42,116 bases of DNA from an uncultured Erysipelotrichaceae bacterium. Lineage in GTDB: Bacteria; Bacillota_I; Bacilli_A; Erysipelotrichales; Erysipelotrichaceae. Position 1 is the stretch's first letter; each line of letters starts with the position of its first letter. The stretch is from the NCBI GenBank assembly GCA_946537255.1, contig CAMNFS010000012.1, forward strand, positions 1 through 42,116, in the 5' to 3' direction. A program made the position numbers and the translations under genes. Positions 1 through 8,000 of the stretch are shown here, piece by piece. The notes under the pieces were generated by a model, which was given only the letters and a program-made list of their open reading frames with translations, was not told the DNA's origin and searched no databases.

Positions 1-182
1 ATCTTCAGATTTCGATTCCGGATATGAGTGACTACTCCTTCGGGTATCAGTGCTCCTGGTTCTTCACCGCAACAGCGATGACCTGCTATATGCTCGGAAT
101 CAATCCGTTTGATCAGCCGGGAGTTGAGGTCTATAAGAAGAACATGTTCCGTCTGCTCGGCAAGCCGGGTTACGAAAAATAA
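1..182 (+). CDS. pgi: Glucose-6-phosphate isomerase, 3' end (partial)
   Basis: Only the last 59 codons are present; the reading frame enters from the left edge and stops at TAA 180-182. The peptide has the Firmicute Pgi C-terminus: a helix with [10 protein letters not shown], then the hallmark [16 protein letters not shown] and a tail ending LLGKPGYEK. The enzyme interconverts glucose-6-phosphate and fructose-6-phosphate in the cytoplasmic glycolytic pathway. The catalytic residues lie upstream of the window and cannot be checked. A terminator follows at once, so this is probably the last gene of its transcript. Identity is secure from the NPFDQPGVE block. Confidence 0.93.
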   Translation, partial: LQISIPDMSDYSFGYQCSWFFTATAMTCYMLGINPFDQPGVEVYKKNMFRLLGKPGYEK

Positions 183-194
183 TCATCCCGATTC

Positions 195-226
195 AGGTAT
201 CTGCAGTGCATGCGGATACCTTTTTT
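195..226 (+). terminator. Intrinsic terminator of pgi
   Basis: AGGTATC (195-201) pairs with GATACCT (215-221) and is followed by a run of six T. It starts 12 bases after the pgi stop codon. Confidence 0.75.
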
Positions 227-230
227 ATAA

Positions 231-265
231 GCAAAACAGCTCCCATCCATATCCAAGCTGTTTTG
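231..265. terminator. Perfect 11-bp inverted repeat between convergent genes
   Basis: GCAAAACAGCT (231-241) is repeated inverted as AGCTGTTTTGC (255-265) with a 13-base loop. The A/T ends of the stem give a short TTTT on either strand. It lies between pgi and the convergent gene remnant at 290-1109, so it probably acts as a bidirectional terminator. Neither strand has a long T tract beyond the stem. Confidence 0.5.
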
Positions 266-289
266 CGTGCATGTATTAAGGGACGGGAA

Positions 290-1109
290 TCAGGAAAAGA
301 TATTTTTTTCTCTGAACCGTTTCAGAATCACCAGTCCGATGACAAGAACTGCAGCAGAAGCTCCCAGTGCCGTCCACTTTACAGTGTCACTGACAGCAGA
401 AGTCACAGCCGTTTCTTCCTCTTTGGCTTTCTGATCCTTTCCCTGTCCGTGAATCATTCCCATCCCGCTTTCACCATTCTGATCCTGCCGCATGGATGGT
501 TCGCTTCCATCTGTTTCTGCGGCGGGATCTTCATTCCGGGTCTGCGAATTGTTTTCCGGAAATCCTTCTGAACGATCTTCCGGAGCCAACAATGGTGAAT
601 TGCCATGATCGGATTCACTGCTGTTTTCTGCTTCACCGTCTGAAGAACCAGTGGTTTCCTGACGGCTGTCTGGATGTCTGCCGGGGGTTTCCATGTCATG
701 ATCCATTCCATGACTGCCGCTTTCCATATCCGGCATTTCACCTGCCGGGGCAGTTCACCCATCTGCGGATAATCTCCTGATTCCGGGAAGTCATCCGCTC
801 CTTCGCTTGTCCCATCAAGGCTCTCTGAATCCTCCCGTCGGCGCATTCCGCCGAAATTCATCGTGCCTTCGAATCCGGAACTCTGCGCATCGCCGAAGGA
901 AGAACTGATTTTCTCAAGGGTGATGCCTTATCATACAGATTGTCGAAGCAGAGACTGCGGATGAAGTATTTTCCGTCGATCGCATGAGGATCCGGCTCCA
1001 TCACCGCTCTCAGACGCTGCCGGATTGCGAGAAGATCCGCATCATTCAATTCATGTTTCCATTCATGCCTGTAATGTTCCAGGGTTTCTCCTTCTGCATG
1101 AATGCATGA
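290..1109 (-). pseudogene. Frameshifted C-terminal remnant of a membrane-anchored surface protein (possibly CotH-like)
   Basis: Three overlapping minus-strand frames join into one plausible protein tail if two frameshifts are repaired. One is near 921-931, where the frame reading up to CFDNLYDK would continue as GITLEKISSSFG. The other is at the run of four G at 747-750, where MGELP would continue as PAGEMPDMESGSHG. The joined protein has a charged helical part, a long acidic Gly/Met/His/Ser-rich low-complexity region, one hydrophobic helix (roughly VLVIGLVILKRF) and a short basic end, which is the layout of a secreted protein anchored by its C-terminus. An in-frame stop lies at 1110-1112 and no upstream part is present, so the gene is also 5'-truncated. 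Gut Firmicute CotH-like proteins end this way, but the kinase-like core is missing, so that name is a guess. Confidence 0.55.
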
Positions 1110-1170
1110 TCAGCCGGGAATATGAATGCAATCTGAACACTTTTTGAAAAATAAGGAAAAACCGTGTCAG

Positions 1171-1192
1171 AAAAAAACCGCTTCCCGCGGTT
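1171..1192 (-). terminator. Terminator of the apbE-exporter-channel operon
   Basis: Read on the minus strand, AACCGC and GCGGTT (1187-1192 and 1176-1181) form a hairpin with a 5-base loop, followed by a run of T. It abuts the stop codon of the channel gene. Confidence 0.8.
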
Positions 1193-2157
1193 CAGAGACT
1201 CATTGGTTTCTGACTGAACGTCAGAAGGGAATCCTTCAGTTTTATGACAAGATCCGGATCCGGTTTGATCAGCACGTCATCCCGTTTCAGAACCGCCACC
1301 TGGAGATGGCTTTCCTGTTCGATCTCGGCAATGGTTTTGTCAAGCCATTTGGAGTCTATGTCAATAATGACGGTATTGGTATGTACATTCAGCGCATCCG
1401 GATCAATCTGTGCCTTGTTGATCTGCTCAACAAAGCCGGCGGAGATGATACCGGTGGGAATCGCGACTGCGCATACTCCCAGAAAGGAAATGATGATCGC
1501 GATGATTTTGCCGGTTATTGTGATCGGATAGATATCGCCATAGCCGACGGTAAGCAGAGCGGAGACACTCCACCAGATCCCTGAGAAGGCGTTTCTGAAT
1601 GCCTGCGGCTGAGCTCCATGCTCAACGGAATACATGCAGATGGAACTTGCGAGCATCAGGACGAAGATGATGAAGAAGGAACTCGCCAGCTGATTCTTTT
1701 TTTCAGAAATGACGGAAGCGATGACATTGAAACTGTCCACGGTGTTATTGATGCGGAAGAGCCGGAAGATTCTTACGACTCTGAGCATCCGGAACACGAC
1801 AAACCCGGTCAGGAAGTACAGCGGCAGAATGGTGAGCAGTTCGATGATTCCGTCCAGTGAAAAGATGAATGCGATCATCGCATCTTTTTTTGACTTGCCG
1901 GGATACAGAAGATCGCTGGTCCACAGCCTCAGCAGGTATTCGATAATGAAAAAGACGACGGAAATGAGTTCGATTGCGTTGAAAAGAGGTTTCAGAAAGG
2001 CCAGTTCCTCAAAGGTTTCCATGAACTGGACAGCCACATTCACAACAATCGTGACGGCCAGAATCACATCAAAAAGCCGGCTTTTCTCATCATTGATGTT
2101 TCCGATTTCGATGATTTTAAAAACATGTCGTTTGAATTCGGGAGAATTGAGTTTCAT
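1192..2157 (-). CDS. Voltage-gated potassium channel-like protein
   Basis: The 321-residue protein has the full six-helix voltage-gated channel plan. Helices S1-S3 lie within residues 28-118. The S4 sensor at 122-136 has arginines at 123, 126, 129, 132 and 135, exactly every third position. S5 is around 158-176, the pore helix around 190-202, the selectivity filter TVGYGD at 203-208, and S6 at 215-235. The last ~70 residues are soluble and end in a segment resembling an RCK/TrkA C-terminal ligand domain (VIKLKDSLLTFSQ). It should pass K+ across the cytoplasmic membrane under voltage control. The start is 9 bases after the stop of the exporter gene; no good ribosome site is visible, so it may be translationally coupled. 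Potassium selectivity is inferred from the filter. Confidence 0.9.
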   Translation of the reverse strand: MKLNSPEFKRHVFKIIEIGNINDEKSRLFDVILAVTIVVNVAVQFMETFEELAFLKPLFNAIELISVVFFIIEYLLRLWTSDLLYPGKSKKDAMIAFIFSLDGIIELLTILPLYFLTGFVVFRMLRVVRIFRLFRINNTVDSFNVIASVISEKKNQLASSFFIIFVLMLASSICMYSVEHGAQPQAFRNAFSGIWWSVSALLTVGYGDIYPITITGKIIAIIISFLGVCAVAIPTGIISAGFVEQINKAQIDPDALNVHTNTVIIDIDSKWLDKTIAEIEQESHLQVAVLKRDDVLIKPDPDLVIKLKDSLLTFSQKPMSL

Positions 2158-2166
2158 ACCAGAGAA

Positions 2167-3015
2167 TTATAACAGGCCTGGGAAGAGAAAATGCAGTATA
2201 AATCCAGACGCAATGGAAACTGCCAGAATATAGAGGACAATCTTGATGTTGTTTTTCCAGTTTGGATTCACCCGGAACAGAACCATGATGCCGACTCCGG
2301 CATTGGCCAGAAGTCCGGCAATGACCCCGGCAAAGCTGATCACATGATCAAGATAAAGGGAAGAAAGAAGGACCGAGCTGGCACAGCTTGGAATCAGCCC
2401 GACAAGGGCACAGGATATGATTTCAGAGCCGCGGTTGGCAGTGAGAAAAGACCGTACGGCATCTTCTCCGACTGCCGTCATGAATGCGTTGATCAGAAAT
2501 GTGACAACCAGCAGCCAGAAGGTGATCTTCAGGGTGTGTTTGACGGCGGATTTCAGGATCCCGTCATCGCATTCACAGTTTTCCCTTTCACAGAAGCTTT
2601 CGATATCCGGTTTGCGGTGATCACTGAAGCGATCCGCAATCAGTCCGGCAATGCAGGAAACGATGAACTTGACCGCAAGAATGCGGAATATCACATCCAG
2701 TCCTGCCTGACGGGAAATCAGAATCGGGATCATTTCATCACTGGTACTGAGAAACACCGCGATCAGGGTTCCTGCGGAAATGACACCGGTGGCATACAGA
2801 CTGCCGGCAGCGCTGGAAAAACCGCATTCCGGCACGAGACCGAACAGACTTGCGAAAACCGGCGCGAACCGGCGGTGCTTTTCCAGAAAGGACTCAAACG
2901 CACCGTCGGTCGTATGTTCCATCCATTCCATCAGCAGATAGGTGACAAACAAAAACGGAATCAGTCTGCCGACGTCCATCAGGGTATCAAGAATAATATC
3001 TACGAGAGTTTCCAT
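2167..3015 (-). CDS. Putative heavy-metal/arsenic exporter, ArsP_2 family
   Basis: This is a 282-residue polytopic membrane protein of two related halves. Each half carries a membrane-embedded P-x-C motif: VPECGFSSAAG near residues 61-71 and LIPSCASS near 208-215. This is the arrangement of the ArsP_2 (formerly DUF2899) family, often labelled 'putative arsenic efflux' or 'putative manganese transporter'. The central hydrophilic loop (about 130-155) holds three close cysteines at 142, 147 and 149 with acidic neighbours, a plausible metal site. The start has GGAGGG nine bases upstream and overlaps the end of apbE by 16 bp, so the genes are one transcript. The substrate cannot be decided from sequence. 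Confidence 0.75.
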   Translation of the reverse strand: METLVDIILDTLMDVGRLIPFLFVTYLLMEWMEHTTDGAFESFLEKHRRFAPVFASLFGLVPECGFSSAAGSLYATGVISAGTLIAVFLSTSDEMIPILISRQAGLDVIFRILAVKFIVSCIAGLIADRFSDHRKPDIESFCERENCECDDGILKSAVKHTLKITFWLLVVTFLINAFMTAVGEDAVRSFLTANRGSEIISCALVGLIPSCASSVLLSSLYLDHVISFAGVIAGLLANAGVGIMVLFRVNPNWKNNIKIVLYILAVSIASGFILHFLFPGLL

Positions 3016-4139
3016 GTGATTCTGCCCTCCAGTCCTTCTGTATATACGGCAAACAGGGATCCGAGTTCCCTGGAAAAAGCGGAAGTTTCCGGTTTTCTGG
3101 AGGCGTCGATCAGCCAGACGGCCTCCGCGTCTTTGCCGCTGTCCCTTCGATAGGTTTCCAGCAGTTTCTTTCCATCCTCCAGGGAAAGATTGAACAGGGA
3201 GGTGGAAAGACAGTCCGCATCCGCGCTGTCAGGCGTGATGACAGTGACCGAACGGTAGCGGTCAGACGGCATCCGGGTTGCGGGATCGATAATGTGGTGA
3301 TAGCGGTTTCCATCCCCGGCGATGTAGAAGCGTTCGTAGTCACCGCTTGTGACAAAGCTTCCGGTACCGTCCATATGAAGAACGAGGACCGATCCTTCCC
3401 CGTCAGGATTCTGTATCCCGACATTCCAGGGTGTTCCATCCGTTTTTTCTCCTATGGTGCGGTTGTTTCCGCCGGCATTGACCGCGGCGTGTGTGCAGCC
3501 AAGTGACTCGAGAAGCAGAGCGGTTTTTTCCGTCGCGAAGCCCTTGGCGATTCCTCCGGCATCAATGGAGATATCCGGGTCATCAATGAATACGGTATTT
3601 GCGCTGCGGTCGATGACAATATGATCATAACCGCGGTGCTCTCCGGCTTCCTTCAAAGCGCGGCTGTCCGGTACGGTTCCAAAGCCGCCGTTTTCATTGG
3701 CGGCGATTCCTTCCGTGCGGTATTCATGCCACAGCTGAAGCAGACTGCCCATGGTGATGTCAAAGGACTGATCACTGTGAGAGGAGAAATACTTTGCCCT
3801 GTCAATCAGTTCAATCAGCTCCGGATCGGTTTTGACCGGCTGAATGCCGGCATTGTCATTGACGGTTTTGAGATTGTTGATTCCATCATAGGTATGATAG
3901 ATATCAAACAGCTGATTATAATGCGTAAAACTGTCACACATGGCTTTGAAATGCGCCTGAAACTGTTCCTGATCATCTGTCTGTTCCACCAGAGTGATAA
4001 CCGTGTCAAATCCGGAATCCAGCGTCACATTGGTAAAGGTGCGCACTTCCTTATTTCCTTGAAACGTTTCTGCCTTCGGCCCGCAGCCTGAAAGCCATGC
4101 GGTCATAAGACATGCGATCAGCGTTATTCTTGGTTTCAT
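3000..4139 (-). CDS. apbE: FAD:protein FMN transferase, lipoprotein
   Basis: ApbE attaches FMN covalently to Thr/Ser of target motifs, notably in RnfG and RnfD. The protein is 379 residues from the chosen start, which begins a lipoprotein signal (MKPRITLIACLMTAWLSGC, with the lipobox Cys at residue 19), so it works on the outer face of the membrane. An in-frame ATG 42 bases upstream would put 14 unrelated residues before the signal and is rejected. The family signature DAGGIAKGFATEK is present, along with an N-A-G-G-N segment and a C-terminal D-A-D-C-L-S-T-S motif. It is divergent from the RNF operon, whose products carry at least four candidate flavinylation motifs, so they are the likely substrates. 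No strong Shine-Dalgarno is visible. Confidence 0.95.
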   Translation of the reverse strand: MKPRITLIACLMTAWLSGCGPKAETFQGNKEVRTFTNVTLDSGFDTVITLVEQTDDQEQFQAHFKAMCDSFTHYNQLFDIYHTYDGINNLKTVNDNAGIQPVKTDPELIELIDRAKYFSSHSDQSFDITMGSLLQLWHEYRTEGIAANENGGFGTVPDSRALKEAGEHRGYDHIVIDRSANTVFIDDPDISIDAGGIAKGFATEKTALLLESLGCTHAAVNAGGNNRTIGEKTDGTPWNVGIQNPDGEGSVLVLHMDGTGSFVTSGDYERFYIAGDGNRYHHIIDPATRMPSDRYRSVTVITPDSADADCLSTSLFNLSLEDGKKLLETYRRDSGKDAEAVWLIDASRKPETSAFSRELGSLFAVYTEGLEGRITWKLS

Positions 4140-4207
4140 AGGATGTATTTTACCATGTCCGGGGTGCTTTCCTGTGCCCATTTAGGAAATACAGGATAAA
4201 ACATACA

Positions 4208-4216
4208 TGATATAAT
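4208..4216 (+). promoter_or_regulatory. Extended -10 promoter of the RNF operon
   Basis: TGA-TATAAT forms a perfect extended -10 about 35 bases upstream of the rnfC start. No convincing -35 is seen. The apbE start codon lies about 70 bases away on the other strand, so the two operons share this control region. Confidence 0.65.
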
Positions 4217-4251
4217 AGGGTTGTTTTTTAACAAGGGAAGGGAAGAACATT

Positions 4252-5538
4252 ATGTCAATCTTAACAGGACCGATGCGCTTTCATCTCGATGGTCATAAGG
4301 AACTGACTGCACATAAGGAAGTCCTTTTCATGCAGGAGCCTGATGATCTTTTTATTCCGCTGGTGAACGGGCGTGCATCCTGCAAGCCACTGGTGAAAGA
4401 AGGAGATGAAGTCAGAGTCGGACAGAAAATCGGGGAACCCACCGATCCTTTCTGGTATGTTCCGATTTTTTCTCCGGTTTCAGGAACGGTTGTCGGCGTA
4501 GAAAAACGGATGACCGCCATGCTGAAACCAGGGGAACATCTGCATATCAGAAATGATCATAAAGGGACCTCAGTGCAGCCGTTTCAGAAACTTGATTATG
4601 AGAAGGCATCCAGAGAAGAACTCCTGGAGTTTGTGAAGCAGGCCGGCATGGCAGGCCTTGGAGGTGCCGGATTTCCGACATTCAATAAATATACAAAACC
4701 GGAAGGAATTGATCTGTTCATAGTCAATGCGGTGGAGTGCGAACCATATCTCACAGCGGATTATGCCAACTCAATGGCAAATGCGAAGCTGATGCGGACA
4801 GGTGTGCTGGCGCTGCTGAAGCTTTCCTGCGCTCCGAAGGGAAAGATCGCGGTCAAAGAGGATAAGAAGGATCTGATTGCCGTGCTTCATGAACAGTTTG
4901 ACGGAACACCGGTGGAAGTTGCGGAAGTGCCGGATATCTATCCGGCTGGCTGGGAACGGACTCTGATCCATATGCTGACGGGAAAGCGATACGACCGTCT
5001 GCCCGCGGAAGCCGGCTGTATTCTGAACAATGTCAGCACGGCGATCGCACTTGGCAACGCTCTTGAAAACGGGATGCCGATTACCAGAAAATATCTTACG
5101 GTTTCCGGCGATGGGGTCGTGAATCCTCAGAACGTGGTTGTGCCGGTCGGAACCCCGGCCAGTGAAGTAGTCAGACAGTGCGGCGGCTACAAGGGGGATG
5201 ACTGCCTTCTGATCGCCGGCGGTCCGATGATGGGCCGCACGATTCCGAATGATCAGTTTGTGATCGGTATCGCCAACAACGGCCTTACCATTCTGCAGCA
5301 CCGGGAACCGTTTTCGGTAAAATGCCTGCGCTGCGGCAAGTGTACGGAAACCTGTCCGAGCGGTCTTGTGCCGGTGCGCATTAATATGTGCGAACAGATC
5401 AAGGATATTGACAGCCTGAAGAAACTCAGCATCATGGACTGCATTGAATGCGGACTCTGTACTTATATCTGCCCGTCCAAACTGGATGTGACAGAAGGAA
5501 TCCGACGCGCCAAGAGATATATGGCGCTTGTGAAATAG
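4252..5538 (+). CDS. rnfC: RNF complex subunit RnfC (NAD-linked electron entry/exit subunit)
   Basis: RnfC is the peripheral cytoplasmic subunit that exchanges electrons with NAD(H). The 428-residue protein has an N-terminal barrel-sandwich segment (about 35-95). A flavin/NADH-binding core follows, with GLGGAGFPT at 135-143 and VNAVECEPYLTAD at 158-170. Then comes an SLBB-like part (about 255-340), and two ferredoxin-type [4Fe-4S] motifs at C358/C361/C364/C368 and C397/C400/C403/C407. Length and motifs are complete. The start is preceded by GGAAGGGAAG. It is the first gene of the operon; rnfD begins 16 bases after its stop. Confidence 0.96.
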   Translation: MSILTGPMRFHLDGHKELTAHKEVLFMQEPDDLFIPLVNGRASCKPLVKEGDEVRVGQKIGEPTDPFWYVPIFSPVSGTVVGVEKRMTAMLKPGEHLHIRNDHKGTSVQPFQKLDYEKASREELLEFVKQAGMAGLGGAGFPTFNKYTKPEGIDLFIVNAVECEPYLTADYANSMANAKLMRTGVLALLKLSCAPKGKIAVKEDKKDLIAVLHEQFDGTPVEVAEVPDIYPAGWERTLIHMLTGKRYDRLPAEAGCILNNVSTAIALGNALENGMPITRKYLTVSGDGVVNPQNVVVPVGTPASEVVRQCGGYKGDDCLLIAGGPMMGRTIPNDQFVIGIANNGLTILQHREPFSVKCLRCGKCTETCPSGLVPVRINMCEQIKDIDSLKKLSIMDCIECGLCTYICPSKLDVTEGIRRAKRYMALVK

Positions 5539-5554
5539 GGGAGGGAAAGGAAAA

Positions 5555-7486
5555 ATGAAATTCACATTCAAACCCTCGCCGAACTACCGCACCAGTCAGT
5601 CGACCTCCGGCATCATGCGGGATCTCACGCTGTGTCTTCTGGCGGTTCTGCTCTATGCGATCATCTACTATTCCGTCACCTACGGTATCGCGCATGGACT
5701 GCGGGCAGCGGGGCTTGCGGCGGTTTCGGTCATCTCTGCACTTGGCACGGACGCTGTCTATTTCAAGGTCATGAAGAAGAATGTCAGAACCGGTATCCTC
5801 TCTTCCTTTTCGTGGGTTACCGCTCTGATTCTGGTACTGATCTCAAGAATTGACACCGCTTACTATGCCATGGCGATCGCGACCATCATTGCCGTATTCT
5901 TCGGAAAACTGGTATTCGGCGGTTTCGGTCAGAATATCTTCAACCCGGCAGCGCTTGGTGCAGCGATCATCATGTCCAATTTCGCCGGAAGCTACAGCGC
6001 TGACTTTACAACCGGGGCAACCCCGACCGTGGCTGCCAAGGCGATCGGATGGATGATTCCTTCCGGAGAATTCTCTTCTTTCATTACCGGATACGGAAGC
6101 CTTGGAAAGATGTTTCTGGGGCAGTATTCCAGTACGATCGGCAGTACCTGCGCGCTTTTGATTCTGCTGTGCGGGGCCTTTCTCATCTGGTGCAGAGATA
6201 TCGACTGGCAGCTGCCTGTCTTCTATATCGGAACCGTTTTTGTGGAAGCGCTTCTGATCGGATTCATGCATGGAGCAGGGATTGAATACGCTCTGTTCTC
6301 TGTGCTTGCAGGCGGAGTGATCTTCGGCGGTGTATTCATGGTCACCGATCCGGTCACCACACCGGTTACCATTCCGGGAAGGGTTCTGTGGGCGATCGGC
6401 GCGGCCAGCCTGACGCTGATTATCCGTGACAAGTCCAACCTCAGTGACGGTGTACTCTTCGCAATTCTTCTGATGAACATGCTGACACCGGCGATCGACA
6501 AGCTGTTTGACGGCAACCAGATCAAGGATGCGGTGAAGTTCCGCAGAACTGTTCTGGCTGGCGGAGCTGCCTTTGCGGCAGTCACCCTGCTGGTGGGAAC
6601 CGCTGTCACATACAAAGCCCCCGCTGCCCAGGCGCCTGCCGCCGGCAGTGGTACTGCTTCCGCGGCACCGGCAGCCCCGACCTTCGGGGAGCCGCTTGCG
6701 ATGAGCTACAACTTCAACGCGAATAAGACAGAGTGCTCTCTGGAAAGCCAGGAAGGAACAACCGAAACCTATGCGTGTACTGCCAAGGGATTCGGTCTTG
6801 TGACCAACGCGGAAGGAAGCTATTCCCGAAATGAAGCTAAGGTCAGGATCGACAAGGCGGCGCATCGGGTCATCTCCGTTGAAGTGACAAACTTCGGGGA
6901 TACCACCGGTGTCGGTGATGCGGCGACAGGTGAAGAAGCTCTGAAGCAGTTTGAAGGAAAAGGACTTGAGGATGAGGTCAGCCTTGTGACCGGAGCGACT
7001 TTTACAACAAGATCCATCGCGTCCATGGTTCAGAAGGCACTGAAGATTTCGGATGGTTCGGCTGAGGCATCCGGTTCTGCGGCGGCTGCCGAATTTGGTG
7101 ATACGCTGCCGATGAGTTACAACTTCAACGCCAACCGGAGTGAATGCACCCTGGATGGCAGGGAAGGAGATACCTTCCGGTATGCCTGCACTGCCAAGGG
7201 ATTCGGCCTTGTGACCAACGCGGAAGGGACCTATTCCAATAATGAGGCAATGATTACGGTTGATGGAAGCACCGGCAAAGTCGTCAGTATCAGTATCATT
7301 CATTTCGGAGATACCGCCGGTGTCGGAGACAAAGCAGTCAGCGAAGAAGCGCTGAAGCAGTTTGAAGGCAAGACGATCAATGATGAAGTGAATCTTGTCA
7401 GCGGCGCGTCCTTTACGACCAGATCCATTGCATCCATGGTGCAGGCAGCGCTTAAGGAGGCTGCGGCAGAGGAGGGAAGTGAATGA
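5555..7486 (+). CDS. rnfD: RnfD fused to two tandem FMN-binding domains
   Basis: Residues 1-352 are a complete RnfD: a multi-helix membrane subunit with NIFNPAALG, the flavinylation motif TGATPT (acceptor Thr156, codon 6020-6022) and MVTDPVTTP. An Ala/Pro linker (353-375) leads to two extra FMN_bind domains at about 377-497 and 514-634. These are about two-thirds identical and exactly 137 residues apart. Each has a paired Cys (394/408 and 531/545) and its own flavinylation motif: TGATFT (Thr482) in the first and SGASFT (Ser619) in the second. Ordinary RnfD is about 310-350 residues and ends after the membrane part. The protein would therefore carry up to three covalent FMN, two of them on outward-facing domains. 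No frameshift is needed. GGGAGGGAAAGGA precedes the start, and the stop overlaps rnfG by 4 bp. Confidence 0.93.
   Translation: MKFTFKPSPNYRTSQSTSGIMRDLTLCLLAVLLYAIIYYSVTYGIAHGLRAAGLAAVSVISALGTDAVYFKVMKKNVRTGILSSFSWVTALILVLISRIDTAYYAMAIATIIAVFFGKLVFGGFGQNIFNPAALGAAIIMSNFAGSYSADFTTGATPTVAAKAIGWMIPSGEFSSFITGYGSLGKMFLGQYSSTIGSTCALLILLCGAFLIWCRDIDWQLPVFYIGTVFVEALLIGFMHGAGIEYALFSVLAGGVIFGGVFMVTDPVTTPVTIPGRVLWAIGAASLTLIIRDKSNLSDGVLFAILLMNMLTPAIDKLFDGNQIKDAVKFRRTVLAGGAAFAAVTLLVGTAVTYKAPAAQAPAAGSGTASAAPAAPTFGEPLAMSYNFNANKTECSLESQEGTTETYACTAKGFGLVTNAEGSYSRNEAKVRIDKAAHRVISVEVTNFGDTTGVGDAATGEEALKQFEGKGLEDEVSLVTGATFTTRSIASMVQKALKISDGSAEASGSAAAAEFGDTLPMSYNFNANRSECTLDGREGDTFRYACTAKGFGLVTNAEGTYSNNEAMITVDGSTGKVVSISIIHFGDTAGVGDKAVSEEALKQFEGKTINDEVNLVSGASFTTRSIASMVQAALKEAAAEEGSE
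6683..7456 (+). repeat. In-frame tandem duplication of an FMN-binding domain
   Basis: Two 121-codon units (6683-7045 and 7094-7456) are separated by a 16-codon Ala/Ser linker, giving a period of 411 bp. About 81 of 121 residues match, with identical blocks such as YACTAKGFGLVTNAEG and FTTRSIASMVQ. The high identity suggests a fairly recent duplication inside rnfD. Confidence 0.9.
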
Positions 7487-7992
7487 ACAGGGAAGGAACG
7501 TTATACAAGGTCGTTCTGCTTGGCGCTCTCTGCGCGATATGCGGACTTCTGCTGGGCGGAGTCAACTCGGTTACGGCACCGATCATCGAGGAGGCTGCCA
7601 TTGCGAATGAGAAGGCAAATCTGGAACTGATCTATCCGGGGGCCACCTTCGCTGTGCAGGACTTCAAAGATGACAGCGGCTACATTCAGGGAGTGTACAG
7701 CGCGGAAGGCAAAGGCATGATCTACAAGATTCATGCGGTCGGATACAACTCGGAAGGCTTCACATTCCTGCTGGCATTCAACAACGACGGCACGGTAGGC
7801 GGCTATCAGGTGCTGGAGGAAAATGAAACCAGCGGATTCGGAAAACGGTGCTTCGAGGATGAATATGTATCATCCATCAAAGGACTCACCAGTAATGACA
7901 GCGCTCCGCTTCTTTCCGGAGCGAGTCTGACATCCACAGCAATTCAGAAGGGGTTTGACGCCGCAAAAGCCCTCTTCAATGCCGGAAAGTGA
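7483..7992 (+). CDS. rnfG: RNF complex subunit RnfG (FMN-carrying)
   Basis: RnfG is a membrane-anchored periplasm-side (outer-face) subunit carrying a covalent FMN. The 169-residue protein has one N-terminal transmembrane helix (about 8-28) and an FMN_bind domain with the family's ETSGFG block at 115-120. The flavinylation motif at 145-150 reads SGASLT, so the expected acceptor residue (148, codon 7924-7926) is Ser rather than the usual Thr. It overlaps the rnfD stop by 4 bp (ATGA). The gene is slightly shorter than many RnfG proteins but complete. Confidence 0.94.
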   Translation: MNREGTLYKVVLLGALCAICGLLLGGVNSVTAPIIEEAAIANEKANLELIYPGATFAVQDFKDDSGYIQGVYSAEGKGMIYKIHAVGYNSEGFTFLLAFNNDGTVGGYQVLEENETSGFGKRCFEDEYVSSIKGLTSNDSAPLLSGASLTSTAIQKGFDAAKALFNAGK

Positions 7993-8000
7993 GGAAGGGT

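Noticed and set aside
2191-3153. 320-codon plus-strand frame opposite the exporter gene
   Set aside because: The minus-strand product is a proper membrane protein with family motifs; this one is hydrophilic noise.
4140-4181. Longer N-terminus for ApbE
   Set aside because: It would bury the lipoprotein signal 14 residues inside the protein.
4771-5571. 266-codon open frame antisense to rnfC
   Set aside because: It lies opposite a gene with all family motifs and has no recognisable domain.
5843-7303. 486-codon open frame antisense to rnfD
   Set aside because: It mirrors the real rnfD fusion, has a random-looking composition rich in Arg, His and Ser, no ribosome site and no family motif.
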